This document shows, one piece after another, positions 45,809 to 57,255 of a DNA stretch of 64,000 nucleotides (its first letter is position 1; each line of letters starts with the position of its first letter). Below the pieces are notes generated by a model. The model made no database searches. It was not told the origin of the DNA and worked only from the letters and a program-made list of their open reading frames with translations. A program made the translations under genes and the position numbers. Source of the DNA: Neoechinorhynchus agilis (Eukaryota; Acanthocephala); the NCBI GenBank assembly GCA_051530055.1, contig CM121341.1, positions 17,980,001 to 18,044,000 of the forward strand, read 5' to 3'.

Positions 45809-46381
45809 CTTGAAGCGTTTTCCTTTTTATTCTTTTAACCGCACGATTCACGAGCGTTTTCTTCCTTACTGATGACCGATAATTAATTATTCGAATTGTC
45901 ATCGATCGAACGCATTGTTCTCCAACAAATTCAACAATTTTGAAATGAAATTTGTGATCCATTGAATAGGCGATGTTGCATTCTGCAGAGTTTCTACGGT
46001 CAATCCAATGAATTTAGAGCCATTTATAAACTTTTTTTGAACTTTTTATGGTTAAAAAACATTTTTCTATATTTGAGTAAAATACTGACTGGAACGATTA
46101 GAGTTTCACAGAAACTTTGAATCAGAATCACTACTTTTTTAGTGTAGGAACTAAGAATCGATGATTTTTACGGTTATAGCAATTTCTTCAAGAGAGATTT
46201 ATTGAACTGCCTGACGGATCTCAATTTTGTTTAAAATCACCAGGTTTATTGAAGTTATAAAAATAAGGAAGTTTCCATCTTATAGCAAATTAGATTATCC
46301 CAATTTCGATATGTAATGTACCGGGGAATGTGATTGGAATTATTGTTTAGGTCTATACCCGGTAAATGATTATTTATTAAA

Positions 46382-46413
46382 GACGTTTCGAACCTCGTCG
46401 GGTTCATCATCAG
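46382..46413 (-). ncRNA. Hammerhead ribozyme, stand-alone (minus strand)
   Basis: Minus strand: CTGATGA, perfect helix II GAACC/GGTTC around CGACGA, GAAA, CGTC. AAA before the core can pair with TTT after the GTC site (helix I). No PLE protein sequence within 10 kb on either side. It lies in the 1.1-kb gap between PGAP1 and SQOR. Confidence 0.7.
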
Positions 46414-46935
46414 TTTGTTGAAGTAGTGAGAAATAATAAAGTTATGTAGCTTTTTCGCAATGAAAGTTCGTTAGCAATCCTCAAATGACACATTTTTTAT
46501 TTGAATTTATTCCACTTTTCTATTCAGGTCTCAGATTTACCTTATTCTCGTGGGTGGTATGGCCTTTTATCTAATAGAAATTATTCGTTTAATATTCAAA
46601 CTAGAGTGATTGTGGATAATGTTTAGTGTTCCAGTGAAATCAAAGCATAATATCAGTGTCCAATGGTATTGTTTAAATGGGGGTCAATATTTCCCATTAA
46701 TATCGCAATTGATGCTTCTAAGAACCTGCCAAGTTCGCTAAATGCCATATCGTGACAGTCAGGGAATGTGAGGCTTGATCGTAGATGCTCGAATGCATTG
46801 ATAATAATGCCTAAACAGACATGAAGAATTGAAAGCTTTTGCTCATCAGCTGAATCATTGGAAGAACAATAAATCAAACGGCAGAAAAACGTAACTTGTT
46901 TTGGTGCGGTAGCGTCGGGTGGAAAAATCGACAAT

Positions 46936-49900
46936 ATGACTGGCACGAGTATTGCTAGAATAACCATTACAAGGGCAATTTCGTCCTCGGCACATTTCCG
47001 TTTGTTGGTTATCGGTGCTGGCAGCGCCGGTCTTAACCACTGCTGGAAGATGAGACGTGTCCTGGGCGGTGATGCCAAAATCGGAATTTGCGATGGTTCT
47101 AAGGTACATGCAGGTTCTTAACTGGAGCTGCGGATTTTTTCGAATTTCAGTTTTTAAGAGATAATACTCAACTTGAATGTCAATTTAATCGAAATATGAG
47201 CAACTCGACGCTATAGTGCACTTCTTGGTCAACATTTGAAAATGCTAAAATGTCTAATAATCCACACTGGAAATGTGGCGATCATAATCCCGGATTGAAA
47301 AATATCTTCAGTTTTGATTGGCTCGAGATATTTCACGAGGAAACCTCGCTTCATCAGTCATCTAAAAAATTTGTTATTTTACGCGAGAACTATACAATAT
47401 AAAATATCGAAGGCGAGGCTTTCTCGCATCATATATCGATTCAGTAAAATATTTTCTATTCGGGATTAAGATCACCACATCTCCAACTCTGTCATTCCGA
47501 AGGATTTTCTCTTGATGAGTAATTTACAATAGTTTAGCGCAATGCTGATTTTATCTTAATTGTTGATTAAAACTTACCTGGGATTATTATCTTCGGGGGA
47601 AAGATGCTTTCTTGTGGTAGTTATACCACCAGGATTTGAATTGACTAATTTATTTCCGATATTTCACGTCAGATAATTCCGATAGTATCCAGTTTTATCA
47701 TTGCATGTAAATTTTCTGCTATGTAAACTCGTGTGATAGAAAACTTACAAGCAATGATTAAACCTTGATAATGCCTAAATTATCCGACGAAATACCGGGA
47801 ATAAATCAGTGAATTTAAATCAGGGATAGTATAATCACAAAAAGAAAGTAAAACTTATCTATAGTCAACATGAAAAAGAACTTTCTTTGCGTAATAAGGA
47901 TTTTCGCAGGAACTGCTAAAAATTCGCATTTTCCAAAGTTTTTTGCATTTTAGAAATGCAAGAATGTTACAATGACTTCAGTTGTATTGGGCTGACATGG
48001 CGATGGTAAATTCTGCATACTTCATGAAATTGTCTAGTTGGTGATTTTATACTTTTCGATATTTTACTAAATTCTTGTAATGCTTATCCGAATGATCGTG
48101 GTCTAAATAAACATATGTATAAACTGTGAAACAACTTGATCAAAGCGAGACAATACCAAGCTATTGATAAATAACCATTTTTGAATACAATAAGTCTAAA
48201 TTATCACCTAATTCAATTTCCAGCTACACCGCTATCAACCAGGATGGACGTTAGCAGCTGTGAACCAATTGAAGTTTAAATCTTTAACGAAAGATTTGAT
48301 TGACTGCCTTCCGCGGGGAGTTGATTTTATCAACCAAAATGCAGCTGAGTTTAAACCAGATGAAAATACTGTGGTACTTGAAAATGGGCAAAATGTTTGT
48401 AGGTTATGTTTTAGACTGATTGAACTATTGATACTTAAAGCTCTCATACGACTGCTTGGTGGTCACAACTGGAGTGCAGATTGATTTAAAACCAGTAGAA
48501 GGGATTGAAGACGCGTTGGAAAACGATCCTATGGTATTTACAATCTTCGACCCTAGATATGTTACAAAGAGTTATAAAGCGATTATGAGATTCAAACAGA
48601 ACGGAGGTCGTGCTATTTTCTCGTACCCATTCACGGAGACGTTCAAATGCCGAGGCGCGGCCGTAAAAATCATGTTTTTAGCGGATGATATCTTTAAGAA
48701 GGTTGGTGGTGTGTTCAATTTTTAGTTTTTTTCAACCAGATCAACGGCCAAGCGACTGTTTACTGTTCTAGAGTTTATGTCATATGGTGAATGCTCATTA
48801 AAATTAAGACTATAATTTTTTATTTAATTTCAATGCGCTTTCTTTCAAAATCCAAAGCAAATGTCAACATAAAGACTTTTATGTAAACTATGGTAATGAA
48901 CTGAAAATTCAAAACTTTTTCAGTGCAAATTCCGGGATCATGGTTCATTGTATTTCGAACGAATTTATGTTTGGGGTGAGCCCTATTACAGTTCCGCATC
49001 ACAAATTTGTTTAATGTCCTTTGTGGGAAATTTCGCGATTAATCGCAAACTTTTAAAAAACACTAAGAAATTTAGCATCTTATCTTTAAATACGATTGAT
49101 GTGATTCTTCAATTATAATGCAATGTTCCACAGAGACCCAAAGCTCCGAAAAACGAAGTTATATTCGTCACGTCAAAGGATTATCTATTTTCGGTTCAAC
49201 ATTATAATGCGCCACTCGTGAACATTGCCAATCGAAGGTATTTATTTAAAATTGTTTGACTAGTTTAATACAATTATTCTTAAGAAACATTAAACAATTG
49301 TATGACAATAACCTAACAAGTATTGATCACAAGTCGAAAACGATTACAGTAGTATCTTCAAAAGGACGGTCTTTAACGATTGAGGTAATATCTTTTGAAA
49401 TAAGGGCACCTGCGGTGTAACATGAACGAGGTGATTACTTTAGACTCCTTGAACCCTCAAATTTTCGTTTGCTGAATCGAATAGAGGCTCAAAGTAGTAA
49501 GATTAAAATTATGCAATTACTTGGTTGAAAAACTTCAGACTAGTTAGAGCTTTTGCGTTACGTTTGTGACTGGGGTATACGAGTTTTTAGAAACGATAGC
49601 CAAACCTAATACCCAAGTTTTTGGAATGTAAAAAGATCAGTGTTTAGTATTGTATTTTCGCTTCAGTATTCAGTACTGTATGATTTATCCAGGAATAATC
49701 GTTGTATTTTCAGTACGATCTTCTTCATTATACACCTGACATGGTATCCGTTCCAGCTGTGGCCAACAGTCCTCTCGCTGATTCCACTGGGTTTGTTGAA
49801 GTTGATAAACACACGACCCAACATGTTCGATATCCAAACGTATTTTCAATTGGAGATGGAAGCAATCTTCCTACAAGTAAAACGCTAGCCGCTGTAGCGT

Positions 49901-50320
49901 CCGAATCAAAAATACTCTTTGAGAACGTCAATTCTTTTTTCGCAGGAAAACCACTTCGTGCAAAAGTCAGATTTTCTTACTTAAAAAATAATTTAATAGC
50001 CTCTGTATAGTATAATGGATACACAGCATGTCCATTGACGACATCTCTCAATCACATCGTCTTGGCTGAATTTGATTATGATAAGAACCCAATGGAGACA
50101 TTTCCCTTTGACCAAAGAAAAGAATCTAGGAATATGTTTTGGCTTAAGAAGTACGTATTTCCTCCATTATACTGGAGATCTTTTCTTAGGTTTGTGTTTC
50201 GGAATTTTTTTTATAAATTATAGACCACATGAACACAGGGGGAATTGGGAAGGACCTGCATTAGTCCAAAGGATACTGAAACTGCTGACGTTGAATCGGA
50301 AGCGCTTTGTAAGAAATTAA
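46936..50320 (+). CDS. SQOR: Mitochondrial sulfide:quinone oxidoreductase
   Basis: Inner-membrane flavoprotein that oxidises hydrogen sulfide, passes electrons to ubiquinone and hands sulfane sulfur to an acceptor. Eight exons join in phase: 46936-47103, 48224-48394, 48441-48701, 49134-49237, 49285-49384, 49714-49965, 50011-50189, 50239-50320, making 438 residues. The N-terminus MTGTSIARITITRAISSS is a typical mitochondrial presequence (basic and hydroxylated, no acid). It is followed by the FAD motif LLVIGAGSAG, then RYQPGWTL and YDCLVVTTGVQ. The two redox cysteines lie in FKCRGAAVK and GYTACPLTT. Also present are YPNVFSIGDGSNLPTSKTLA, AEFDYDKNPMETFPFDQ and C-terminal LRGNWEGPALVQR. Introns are 1120, 46, 432, 47, 329, 45 and 49 bp. 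Every frame is intact. Poly(A) signal at 50360. Confidence 0.95.
47275..47480. mobile_element. Small inverted-repeat element with hammerhead, in SQOR intron 1
   Basis: Ends GATCATAATCCCGGATTG (47279) and ATTCGGGATTAAGATCACC (47458) are inverted complements. The minus strand at 47326-47357 reads CTGATGA, helix II (GCGAGG/CCTCGT with one bulge, TTT loop), GAAATATC. TGA before and TCG after the site can pair as helix I. No ORF. Confidence 0.6.
47638..47826. mobile_element. Inverted-repeat element related to the hammerhead family but lacking helix II
   Basis: Arms 47638-47710 and 47748-47826 are inverted complements with mismatches. In the arms, CTGACGTGAAATATC (minus strand) looks like a hammerhead core from which the GA and helix II are gone. 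Part of a related copy is at about 55080-55200. Non-coding, in SQOR intron 1. Confidence 0.45.
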
Positions 50321-50359
50321 ACTTTTTCAGATTGTGGTTTGAATGAAGCACACTGAAAA

Positions 50360-50365
50360 AATAAA
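50360..50365 (+). terminator. Poly(A) signal of SQOR
   Basis: AATAAA 40 nt after the SQOR stop codon. Confidence 0.55.
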
Positions 50366-50702
50366 CGAATTTACGTTTAGACACTCAAAACATATTAGTG
50401 TCTTAAACGATGTCCACCCATGATAAATCTAAAACAGGCAAAATTTTCTGTCAGTTTGTTATCTTCAGTTAAATTTTGCCTTAAAAAGAAATCGCATTTA
50501 CGAAAACATCAACTTTAAGAGCATGTTACAAAATAGTGTACGATAATCGCAATTTTTGTATAATTTATCCTTATTTTGATTATGTGCAGCATTGCGTTTT
50601 GTCAGTTGAGATTAAAATCAAGTTTAAAGAGCATATAAATTTTATGGCTCGTTGTCATGACGAACTTGTAATTATGAAAATGCGCCCACCTTGATCGCTG
50701 CC

Positions 50703-52363
50703 ATGTTACTTGTTCTATTGCTAATATTCAGTGGTATACTTTAAAAATCACAAAAATTCCACTAACGGCACGTTATATATTTTGTAAAGTAACGAACTCC
50801 AGACGGACATCAAAATGTGTGGGATACTTACCATTATACGGGAAAAGGATAGCCTGTTGCGCTCCTTTAAACACTTATTTCGAGGAAGGAGTTGACGATT
50901 GCAAGTTTCTGTGTAGTACAACTAGTCGATGCAAAGTCGTGGAATACAACGTCAGAAACAAGTCATGTATTGGAATGGTAGTTGATCAATACTCGTGTGT
51001 TGGAACTTATCTCGTGATTTTCGAAATCTCTTCCCTCGTCAAATCAAAAAGTGTTGATTTTGTAACCATAGGATAGCACTTTACAGATTGTCTTTATAGA
51101 AAAAAATTTAAATCTTTAAAATATGTAGCCTTCTTAAATATTGTGAAATTTCAATGTTTTCCGAGTACATAAAACTTTTAAGTGCCGATACAACTGCCAC
51201 AAAAATGTATAGGATTTTTATTAAGAACATGTTATACTCCTAAGCTCGGAATAAAATAACGATCAATAAATTCACTTTCTTCTTATATTTAAATAAAACA
51301 TCGGCTTAGCCCAAGTGACTTATATGAAAACTTTATTTATGCTCGATATTCTCGTTATCTTCTTTTTCTTAACACTAAATAGTAATCAAAATAAATTCAT
51401 CTAATTTTTTTATCAACCGTCAATATTGAATTAAGCTCATTATTTTCTAATTCATTAATTAAAAATCAAAATTGCTTATTTAAAAGACTGCTTCAGCTCT
51501 TCGTGGTTCCACATGAAACTTTTTTCCTCTCAGAATCCGTCAAACACCATTGCAGTAGACTTTTGGATAGTAGATCGATTGGCCAAACAAAGACTGACGC
51601 AAACTTCAATGCGTACTACAAGACAGAGTGTTCATGTAAGTGCATTCAATTTGATTTTGATATTATCTTAAATTATCCCAATCAGCTCCTCGTGCCCTGA
51701 AACGACCAGAAGTCAAGACAGCATGCACTTACAGGTTGTTTCCTCGGAGGAAACTGTCTGATAAGTTCATTGCGGTGAAGATGATTGGTCCTCGAATATC
51801 TATGCGACTATGTAAAATGTACTGCGATGCTGTTAAACGATGTCTTGCTTTCGTGTACAGTGGATTCAAGAATTCAAAATCAAATCAGTGCCATTTGGCT
51901 CGATCAATAAGCACGGACATTAAGGACAGTTTCAGCCATGAACTCTTTGTTAAGCGAATTTGTACGATTGATGAGAAATTAGGTAAGTGTTTAGAAAAAG
52001 ATTGCGCCTATAATGTTACTTCAATTACAAACAGCGACAAATAAACCTGTGATAAAAGTAGAATTGAGTACAAACATGGGGGATTATATTAAAGTCACAA
52101 AAAGGCCGATGAAATGCTTCAAAGTTGCTCGAAATGGTACCAGGACACCCACTTTGTGCCAAGGAAGTTTTCATCCAAAACCAATCGGAATGTCTGTGTT
52201 CGTGAATGAGACGAAAGTTGTGGTTCTTGACGATCCTGTTCGAATAGTTTCGAAGGCGGAAAGCAAAAATGAAATCGATGAACAAATCACTGATGTAATT
52301 GACATAGAAGATTTAAATATCGATTTTGGTGTTTTTGGACTTAGAATGCCAGATAAGAAATGA
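50703..52363 (+). CDS. Secreted PAN/Apple-domain protein
   Basis: Five exons join in phase: 50703-50733, 50790-50998, 51497-51635, 51686-51982, 52035-52363, making 334 residues. Exon 1 is a signal peptide (MLLVLLLIFS). Residues about 18-75 form a first PAN/Apple-like domain (CVGYLPLYGKRIACCAPLNT, DDCKFLCSTTSRCKVVEYN, KSCIG). A second begins near CTYRLFPRRKLSDKF and continues with MRLCKMYCDAVKRCLAFVYS and NQCHLARS. The C-terminal 110 residues (KPIGMSVFVNETKVVVLDDP) match no domain I know, and the tail is acidic. PAN domains bind proteins or sugars. Such proteins are often apical extracellular matrix or adhesion proteins in ecdysozoans (inference). Introns are 56, 498, 50 and 52 bp. No membrane segment, so probably secreted. 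Confidence 0.7.
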
Positions 52364-53385
52364 GAGATAAAAATAAGTCCGAATGTAACTTTAAATAGAG
52401 TGGGATCGCTCAAGCTAAGTACACAGTTCAGTGATCTAGAGCGGTGGTGTGAATGATTTCATGTCCGAAAAATTACCGCTCATAAACATTCACACAATCG
52501 ATGAAATAGATTTATAATACACACGAAGTTGGCATTTCCTCCTTCAATTTGAATACTCAATCACACACTACTGTTAGATCTAAGAGTGTACGTCAAAATA
52601 TGCAATTTCCACTTCTCATGAAATGCCCCGTTAGACGTATCTCGATCGCCAAACTGTAAGGTGCTCGTTTACCATATTTATAGACGTCCATAACACTTTT
52701 GGTCAAATCTTTGAGTTTTTCGACTATCACGATTAATATTTATTATCTTTTTTGTTTGAAAAACATGTTTTACAAATTTAATATTATTGTGCTAGTTCTT
52801 CAATCAATTTTCTTACCATTTGATATTCAGTCCGGTTTCCACCCACATTCAATGACAAGCCGAGGAAAGTTGTTGATGGATATAACGTCACTTTATCCCT
52901 CCTGCGTTAATCTTTATTACCCTTCCTCTTGTTATTTCAGATAACTCGCCATCTAAGATGACCATAATCTTCTCTAGATCTTTCACAGTCAATAGCTCAC
53001 AGACTACAACACTTCAAGATTTAAAAGTGATAATTCATCCCTTCCTAATCTTTTTATACCAAACTGATTCGTATTGACCAGTGTTACTTATGAATCTTCC
53101 TGATTACTTTCTTTATAAACCATTTTTCAAAATAGAATCGTAATTCTGGGGGTCCTTCCGGCATTATTAGCACACTTAATTTGAACACTCCAGCGTTACA
53201 TTTACAAAAATTACGATTGGAAAATTTAAAAGAATAAGCGATTCATCCTATTGCAATTTTGAAAATAGAAATTTCTTCAAATCATGAGGTTGATCCCGAC
53301 GGTATTTCTTTTTTAATTGGCTTTATTTATTTAAACCACTATTTGTTTGTTTATAATTATTTTCCAGAAATCCTAGATTCTCTGA
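52364..53385. other. Intergenic, one doubtful small frame
   Basis: No reliable gene. The frame at 52765-52944 starts with a hydrophobic signal-like stretch (FYKFNIIVLVLQSIF) and encodes 59 residues. It could be a small secreted peptide or chance in T-rich DNA. Confidence 0.3.
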
Positions 53386-54017
53386 TCACTGCTTATTTTG
53401 GCATGAACAATCAAACACATTGTGAATATCACATGCAAACTGTCGCTCACTTAATTGCTCATTTACTCGATTCAGATATCGTAACTTTGCGGTATATTGA
53501 GCAGCTTCGTCGAGTTTATTATTAGCAAGAGCATCTTTGATCGCACTTATTTCCTCACTTATCCGTTTATGACGCAGATCGTTTCGTGTGAAGCGACGAA
53601 GTTACCTACGCTATTGATTTCGCTTTTTATTTGTGCGGCTTCTTTTTCATGACTTATTTGCTCAACTTCTTCGTTCAAAGCCATCATTTCCATCAAAAAT
53701 TTCGGATCCATGGATTGAACAGCAATGTCTTTACCCTTTAACTTCAATAAATATTCTGCTCGGTCGTATGAGGATCGAAGTGTTTTGTAGGCTGTACTCA
53801 GGACTTGAGCTCGATCATCGTTTTTCGAATTGTTGTTATGATCAGGATGAACTCTTTTCATTTTACTTCTGTATATCCGTTTCAGATCATCTTCGTCGAT
53901 ATCATAAGATGGCTCAAAACCAAATATCGCAAAATAGTTCTTTTTATCATAGAACAAACAGGAACATGGTCGAAATGGATGTTTTAGTATTGAAAAGAAT
54001 TTCAGACTTTTGACCAT
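53386..54017 (-). CDS. HSCB: Iron-sulfur cluster co-chaperone HscB (mitochondrial J-protein)
   Basis: Type III J-protein that hands the Fe-S scaffold ISCU to mitochondrial HSP70. Exons 54017-53610 and 53553-53386 on the minus strand, with a 56-bp intron (gtaggt to gtgag), give 191 residues. The N-terminus (MVKSLKFFSILKHPFRPCS) is a plausible presequence. The J-domain is NYFAIFGFEPSYDIDEDDLK, YRSKMKRVHPDHN (the HPD triad), LSTAYKTLRSSYDRAEYLL. The C-terminal three-helix domain has KFLMEMMALNEEVEQI and, in exon 2, ALANNKLDEAAQYTAKLRYL. The N-terminal zinc-binding CxxC pair of vertebrate HSCB is not seen. Tail after NEQLS is lineage-specific. The intron is inferred from phase. Confidence 0.85.
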
Positions 54018-54392
54018 AACACAACTGAGCCTTTATGTATAATAAGATTGATCAATTCTGGAAGATGGGATAGTAAAAAAGTAGTTTCCAAATTTCAGTA
54101 ACAAAATACGGATGTATATAATGAATGCGTAGACAGAGGGCGCAAAAAGAGAAAATGAAAACTGACAGACGAAAAGAGAAAAGAATAGTTTTTCAAAAAA
54201 GAAATATGTAGAGCTTTCAGAAACAATATTTAAATGTTAAACATTAGATACTTTGGTGTTTTAGCAATATAGCAAATAGAAAGGCAGAAAATCGATTTTT
54301 ATAAAAGTTAGTGATCTATAAAGATTTGGGATCCCTAGCAACCCACCCGGATACTCTAAAGCTTTGTTGTTTCGAAATATAATTCTTAGATT
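54018..54392. other. Short intergenic gap
   Basis: Separates HSCB (minus, its 5' side) from the 3' end of NDUFS8 (minus). No feature except the NDUFS8 poly(A) signal. Confidence 0.35.
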
Positions 54393-54398
54393 TTTATT
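54393..54398 (-). terminator. Poly(A) signal of NDUFS8
   Basis: AATAAA on the minus strand, 11 nt after the NDUFS8 stop, so the 3' UTR is very short. Confidence 0.5.
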
Positions 54399-54408
54399 GT
54401 AGCGTTAG

Positions 54409-56093
54409 TTACTTGTACGGTGCATCGGCTCTCAAGTTTTTCGCGATTGCCGCTTCCCATCGATCACCATTTGCCAAAAGTTTTTCCTTATTATAGATAA
54501 GCTCTTCCCGAGTTTCAGTAGAAAACTCGAAGTTTGGTCCCTCAACAATCGCATCGACTGGGCATGCTTCCTGACAAAATCCGCAATAAATACATTTAGT
54601 CATATCAATGTCATATCGAGTAGTTCGCCTACTTCCATCGCTCCGCATTTCCGCTTCGATTGTTATAGCTTGGGCTGGGCACACTGCTTCGCATAGTTTG
54701 CAGGCTATACAACGTTCTTCACCCGACGGGTAGCGCCTAAGGGCATGTTCGCCGCGGAATCGCGGACTAAGGCGCGCGATATCGACCTTGAGAGAAAATC
54801 TATTAACTCTCTAATCTCTGAGAGCTATGATATCTAATCCATTTGGAAATTTAAAGACTTTACTGAAAACGAAGGAATACCACAAAAATTTGCATTTATT
54901 AGTCGAGTTGTAAAAACCAGGGCGAATCTACCATAATACAATGGTGCAAAAGGAAAATACATAAAAATCTGTAAATCTAATTGAATTGTAACTTGTTTTT
55001 ATATTTTCGAAAGGCTACGCGAGTTTACTGCGTCATTAAAAGATTTCATGCGCGAAATTGATAATAAAAATTAATTTTTTCTTTTTATTTCCGATATTTC
55101 ACGTCGGATAATTTCGACATTATGAAAGTTTATCATTGTTTCGCAAGTTAGTTTGTCAGTGAATTTAAATCCGGGATGGCAAAATTACCAAAATAAAGTA
55201 TCTTTTTATCCCCGAAAACAATAATCTAATACAAAAAATTAACGTTTAAACTGCGGTTAAAATACAAAATTATAGATTCTTTAATGGTCGGATGTTGTGG
55301 ATCATTCTCGAGAAGATTACACGCCTGCTTTTACTAAGTCGAATTCGGCGGAGCCTCCAATCAAGGAAAGTTCAAAGTACTTATTGTCTTTCAGAAAAAT
55401 AATCGGGAAAATACTGGTTTGGGATTTTACCTGCCCCAACACGCTCGCAGCATCCCACCTACGGGATGCCACCTCAAAGGCGGGAGCAGTCGCCAACTTC
55501 AGCGAGGAAAAGAAGCGGCAGAAGTACTCCTCGCTCGATGGGCATCAATATATTTTCATCCCGATTGCGGTGGAAACACTGGGATGTCTCGGCTGCAGCG
55601 AATCAGCGCGGCGATCCAACGCGGCAATGCCGCGGCCATCAAGGAAGCTGCCGAACAAACATAACATTTGAAGAGAATTTATAGTGTGCGTGCTCTTACC
55701 AATTATATTTTTGGGGGGGGAGGATGGGGCTAAAAACCCGTTTTCGAACATAGCCGTTGATCGATGTCACTGGCGATTAATCACTCCCTTTTCAAACGGA
55801 TAATTTATAGTGACCGGTTCAGTGAAGATGTAACCGAGAGTGAGCATTAGACCGCGAATAATATCGATCATCATAAGTTTGCCTGCTGCAATTATGGCCA
55901 TATTTCGATAACTGTCATACCGTTCAATCGGAGGAGCTACTTCATAATACTCACCTTTCCCAATACGAGCTCTATACTCTTCATGACGAGTTACTTGGAC
56001 CGGTTGATTATTGGTCAGTACCGACGTTGATGAAGATAGACAAAATAGAACACGAGAAGTGGAACGAGGTATGCACTTCAACATTGGAAACAT
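54409..56093 (-). CDS. NDUFS8: NADH dehydrogenase iron-sulfur protein 8 (complex I TYKY subunit)
   Basis: Matrix-arm subunit of complex I carrying two 4Fe-4S clusters (N6a, N6b) on the electron path to ubiquinone. Exons 56093-55785 and 54786-54409 join in phase 0, giving 228 residues. The N-terminus ([20 protein letters not shown]) is a presequence, then [20 protein letters not shown]. Exon 2: [20 protein letters not shown] and both cluster motifs [12 protein letters not shown] and [12 protein letters not shown], then [20 protein letters not shown]. All eight cysteines are present. The 998-bp intron contains a restriction-like-endonuclease LINE fragment (plus strand) and a partial inverted-repeat element. 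At the exon junction VDIAR replaces the usual short P-L, a small insertion. Confidence 0.93.
55080..55200. repeat. Partial copy of the 47.6-kb inverted-repeat element
   Basis: Shares TTTCCGATATTTCACGTC and GTGAATTTAAATC with 47650-47830, about 120 bp. Lies in the NDUFS8 intron. Confidence 0.5.
55402..55665 (+). mobile_element. Restriction-like-endonuclease LINE, family 2, 3' fragment in NDUFS8 intron
   Basis: Nearly the same DNA as 25305-25640 (GGGAAAATACTGGTTTGGGA onward): [65 protein letters not shown]. About 70 bp present in copy B is deleted here. Recent 5'-truncated insertion, antisense to the host gene. Confidence 0.75.
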
Positions 56094-57255
56094 TTTTGAA
56101 CACCAGCAGGGATTTCTTGTCGCTTACGACATTACAGAAGTATTCTTCCCGGCTGGGATACGTCACTGGTTGAGCTCTTCTAAGGATTTTTGTGTTCGGA
56201 AGCCATTTGCAATCCTTGAAGTTATCGAAGTATTTATTTTCATTGGGAGTAGTCTTTTTACATATCCAATTGGAGATGTGCGCATTATAATCCGGGAAGA
56301 AAATATTATATCGGTCATTGTAAATTAATCTAACGAAACTTCCTCGAAAAATCCGGAATTATGATCACCAAATCTTCATCACCATGAAGGATTTTTTCAT
56401 GATGATTAATCAAAGTAATCTTATGTTTCAAATTCACATTTCTTTGCATTACCTTCAGAATCTCGGAGCAGAAATCATTCACACCACCGTTCTGGATCAC
56501 TCAGCTGCCGTCCTGGTGTGGCGGCCGAAAGGACGGATGCAGCGTTCCCTCATTGCACAGCCAGACTTTTGTCTTTTGCATCTATTAGAAAAAATTAAAT
56601 GTCCGTGAAAATGAACTGGACATCTGCATTTGTTTTCCGTGGAAAACATTGTAGATTCACGAGGTCTCGAACCTCTCATAATGGGTTCTTAAATTATATC
56701 GATCATTTGTGATTTTTTGATATCTACTAAATTAGACCGTATCTGGAAAAGCATTTGTTTCCCACTCATATTAACTCTTAGCTGTGTTTAGTTTTTGAAA
56801 AAAACGGGGATTGCGGTTGCCTGAATTCAATCTAATTATTCAGAGGGTTTCGATCAAATCAACATGGGACGAACACACCTAAATTTTTCATAGTTCCAAG
56901 ACTTTTTATTTAAGGATGCACTTTTCATTTCAATCGGGTTACAATCTTATTATTCTATCCGAAATAATGGTTCGAGTTTATGTGGTCTAAGATAACCATA
57001 ATTGAAAGTCCCTATAACTCTTTGGATCACTTTTGTAAAACAAAAATTTTTATTGGTCTGTATATCATAAATAATTTTATAGTTAAATAAAACCATGTAG
57101 AACGATAAGGACAGAAGCCAGAATCCCGTCTCATTTACTTGATAATAAAGGGTATTATGGAGATTTCCAACAAAATTTAGCATCTAATTTTGGCTGAACG
57201 CTCTAGTCGCTCCAAGCCTTTAATGTTTTCTAGTTAGAAATTTTAGAAAATTAAA
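56094..57255. other. Intergenic between NDUFS8 and SEC62; possible small exon
   Basis: Holds the divergent promoters of NDUFS8 (minus) and SEC62 (plus). At 56462-56608, after an acceptor-like TTACCTTCAG, an open frame (LGAEIIHTTVLDHSAAVLVW, then PDFCLLHLLEKIKCP and stop) looks like a terminal exon. I cannot find its partners or name it. Confidence 0.35.
56280..56375. mobile_element. Small inverted-repeat element, same family as 45.1 and 47.3 kb
   Basis: Ends ATTATAATCCGGGAAGAA (56283) and AATCCGGAATTATGATCACC (56351) are inverted complements about 60 bp apart. The middle keeps no clear hammerhead core. Confidence 0.45.

Noticed and set aside
56660-56690. tRNA B-box-like GAGGTCTCGAACCTC
   Set aside because: It is a simple palindrome, and no A box or acceptor stem can be placed around it.
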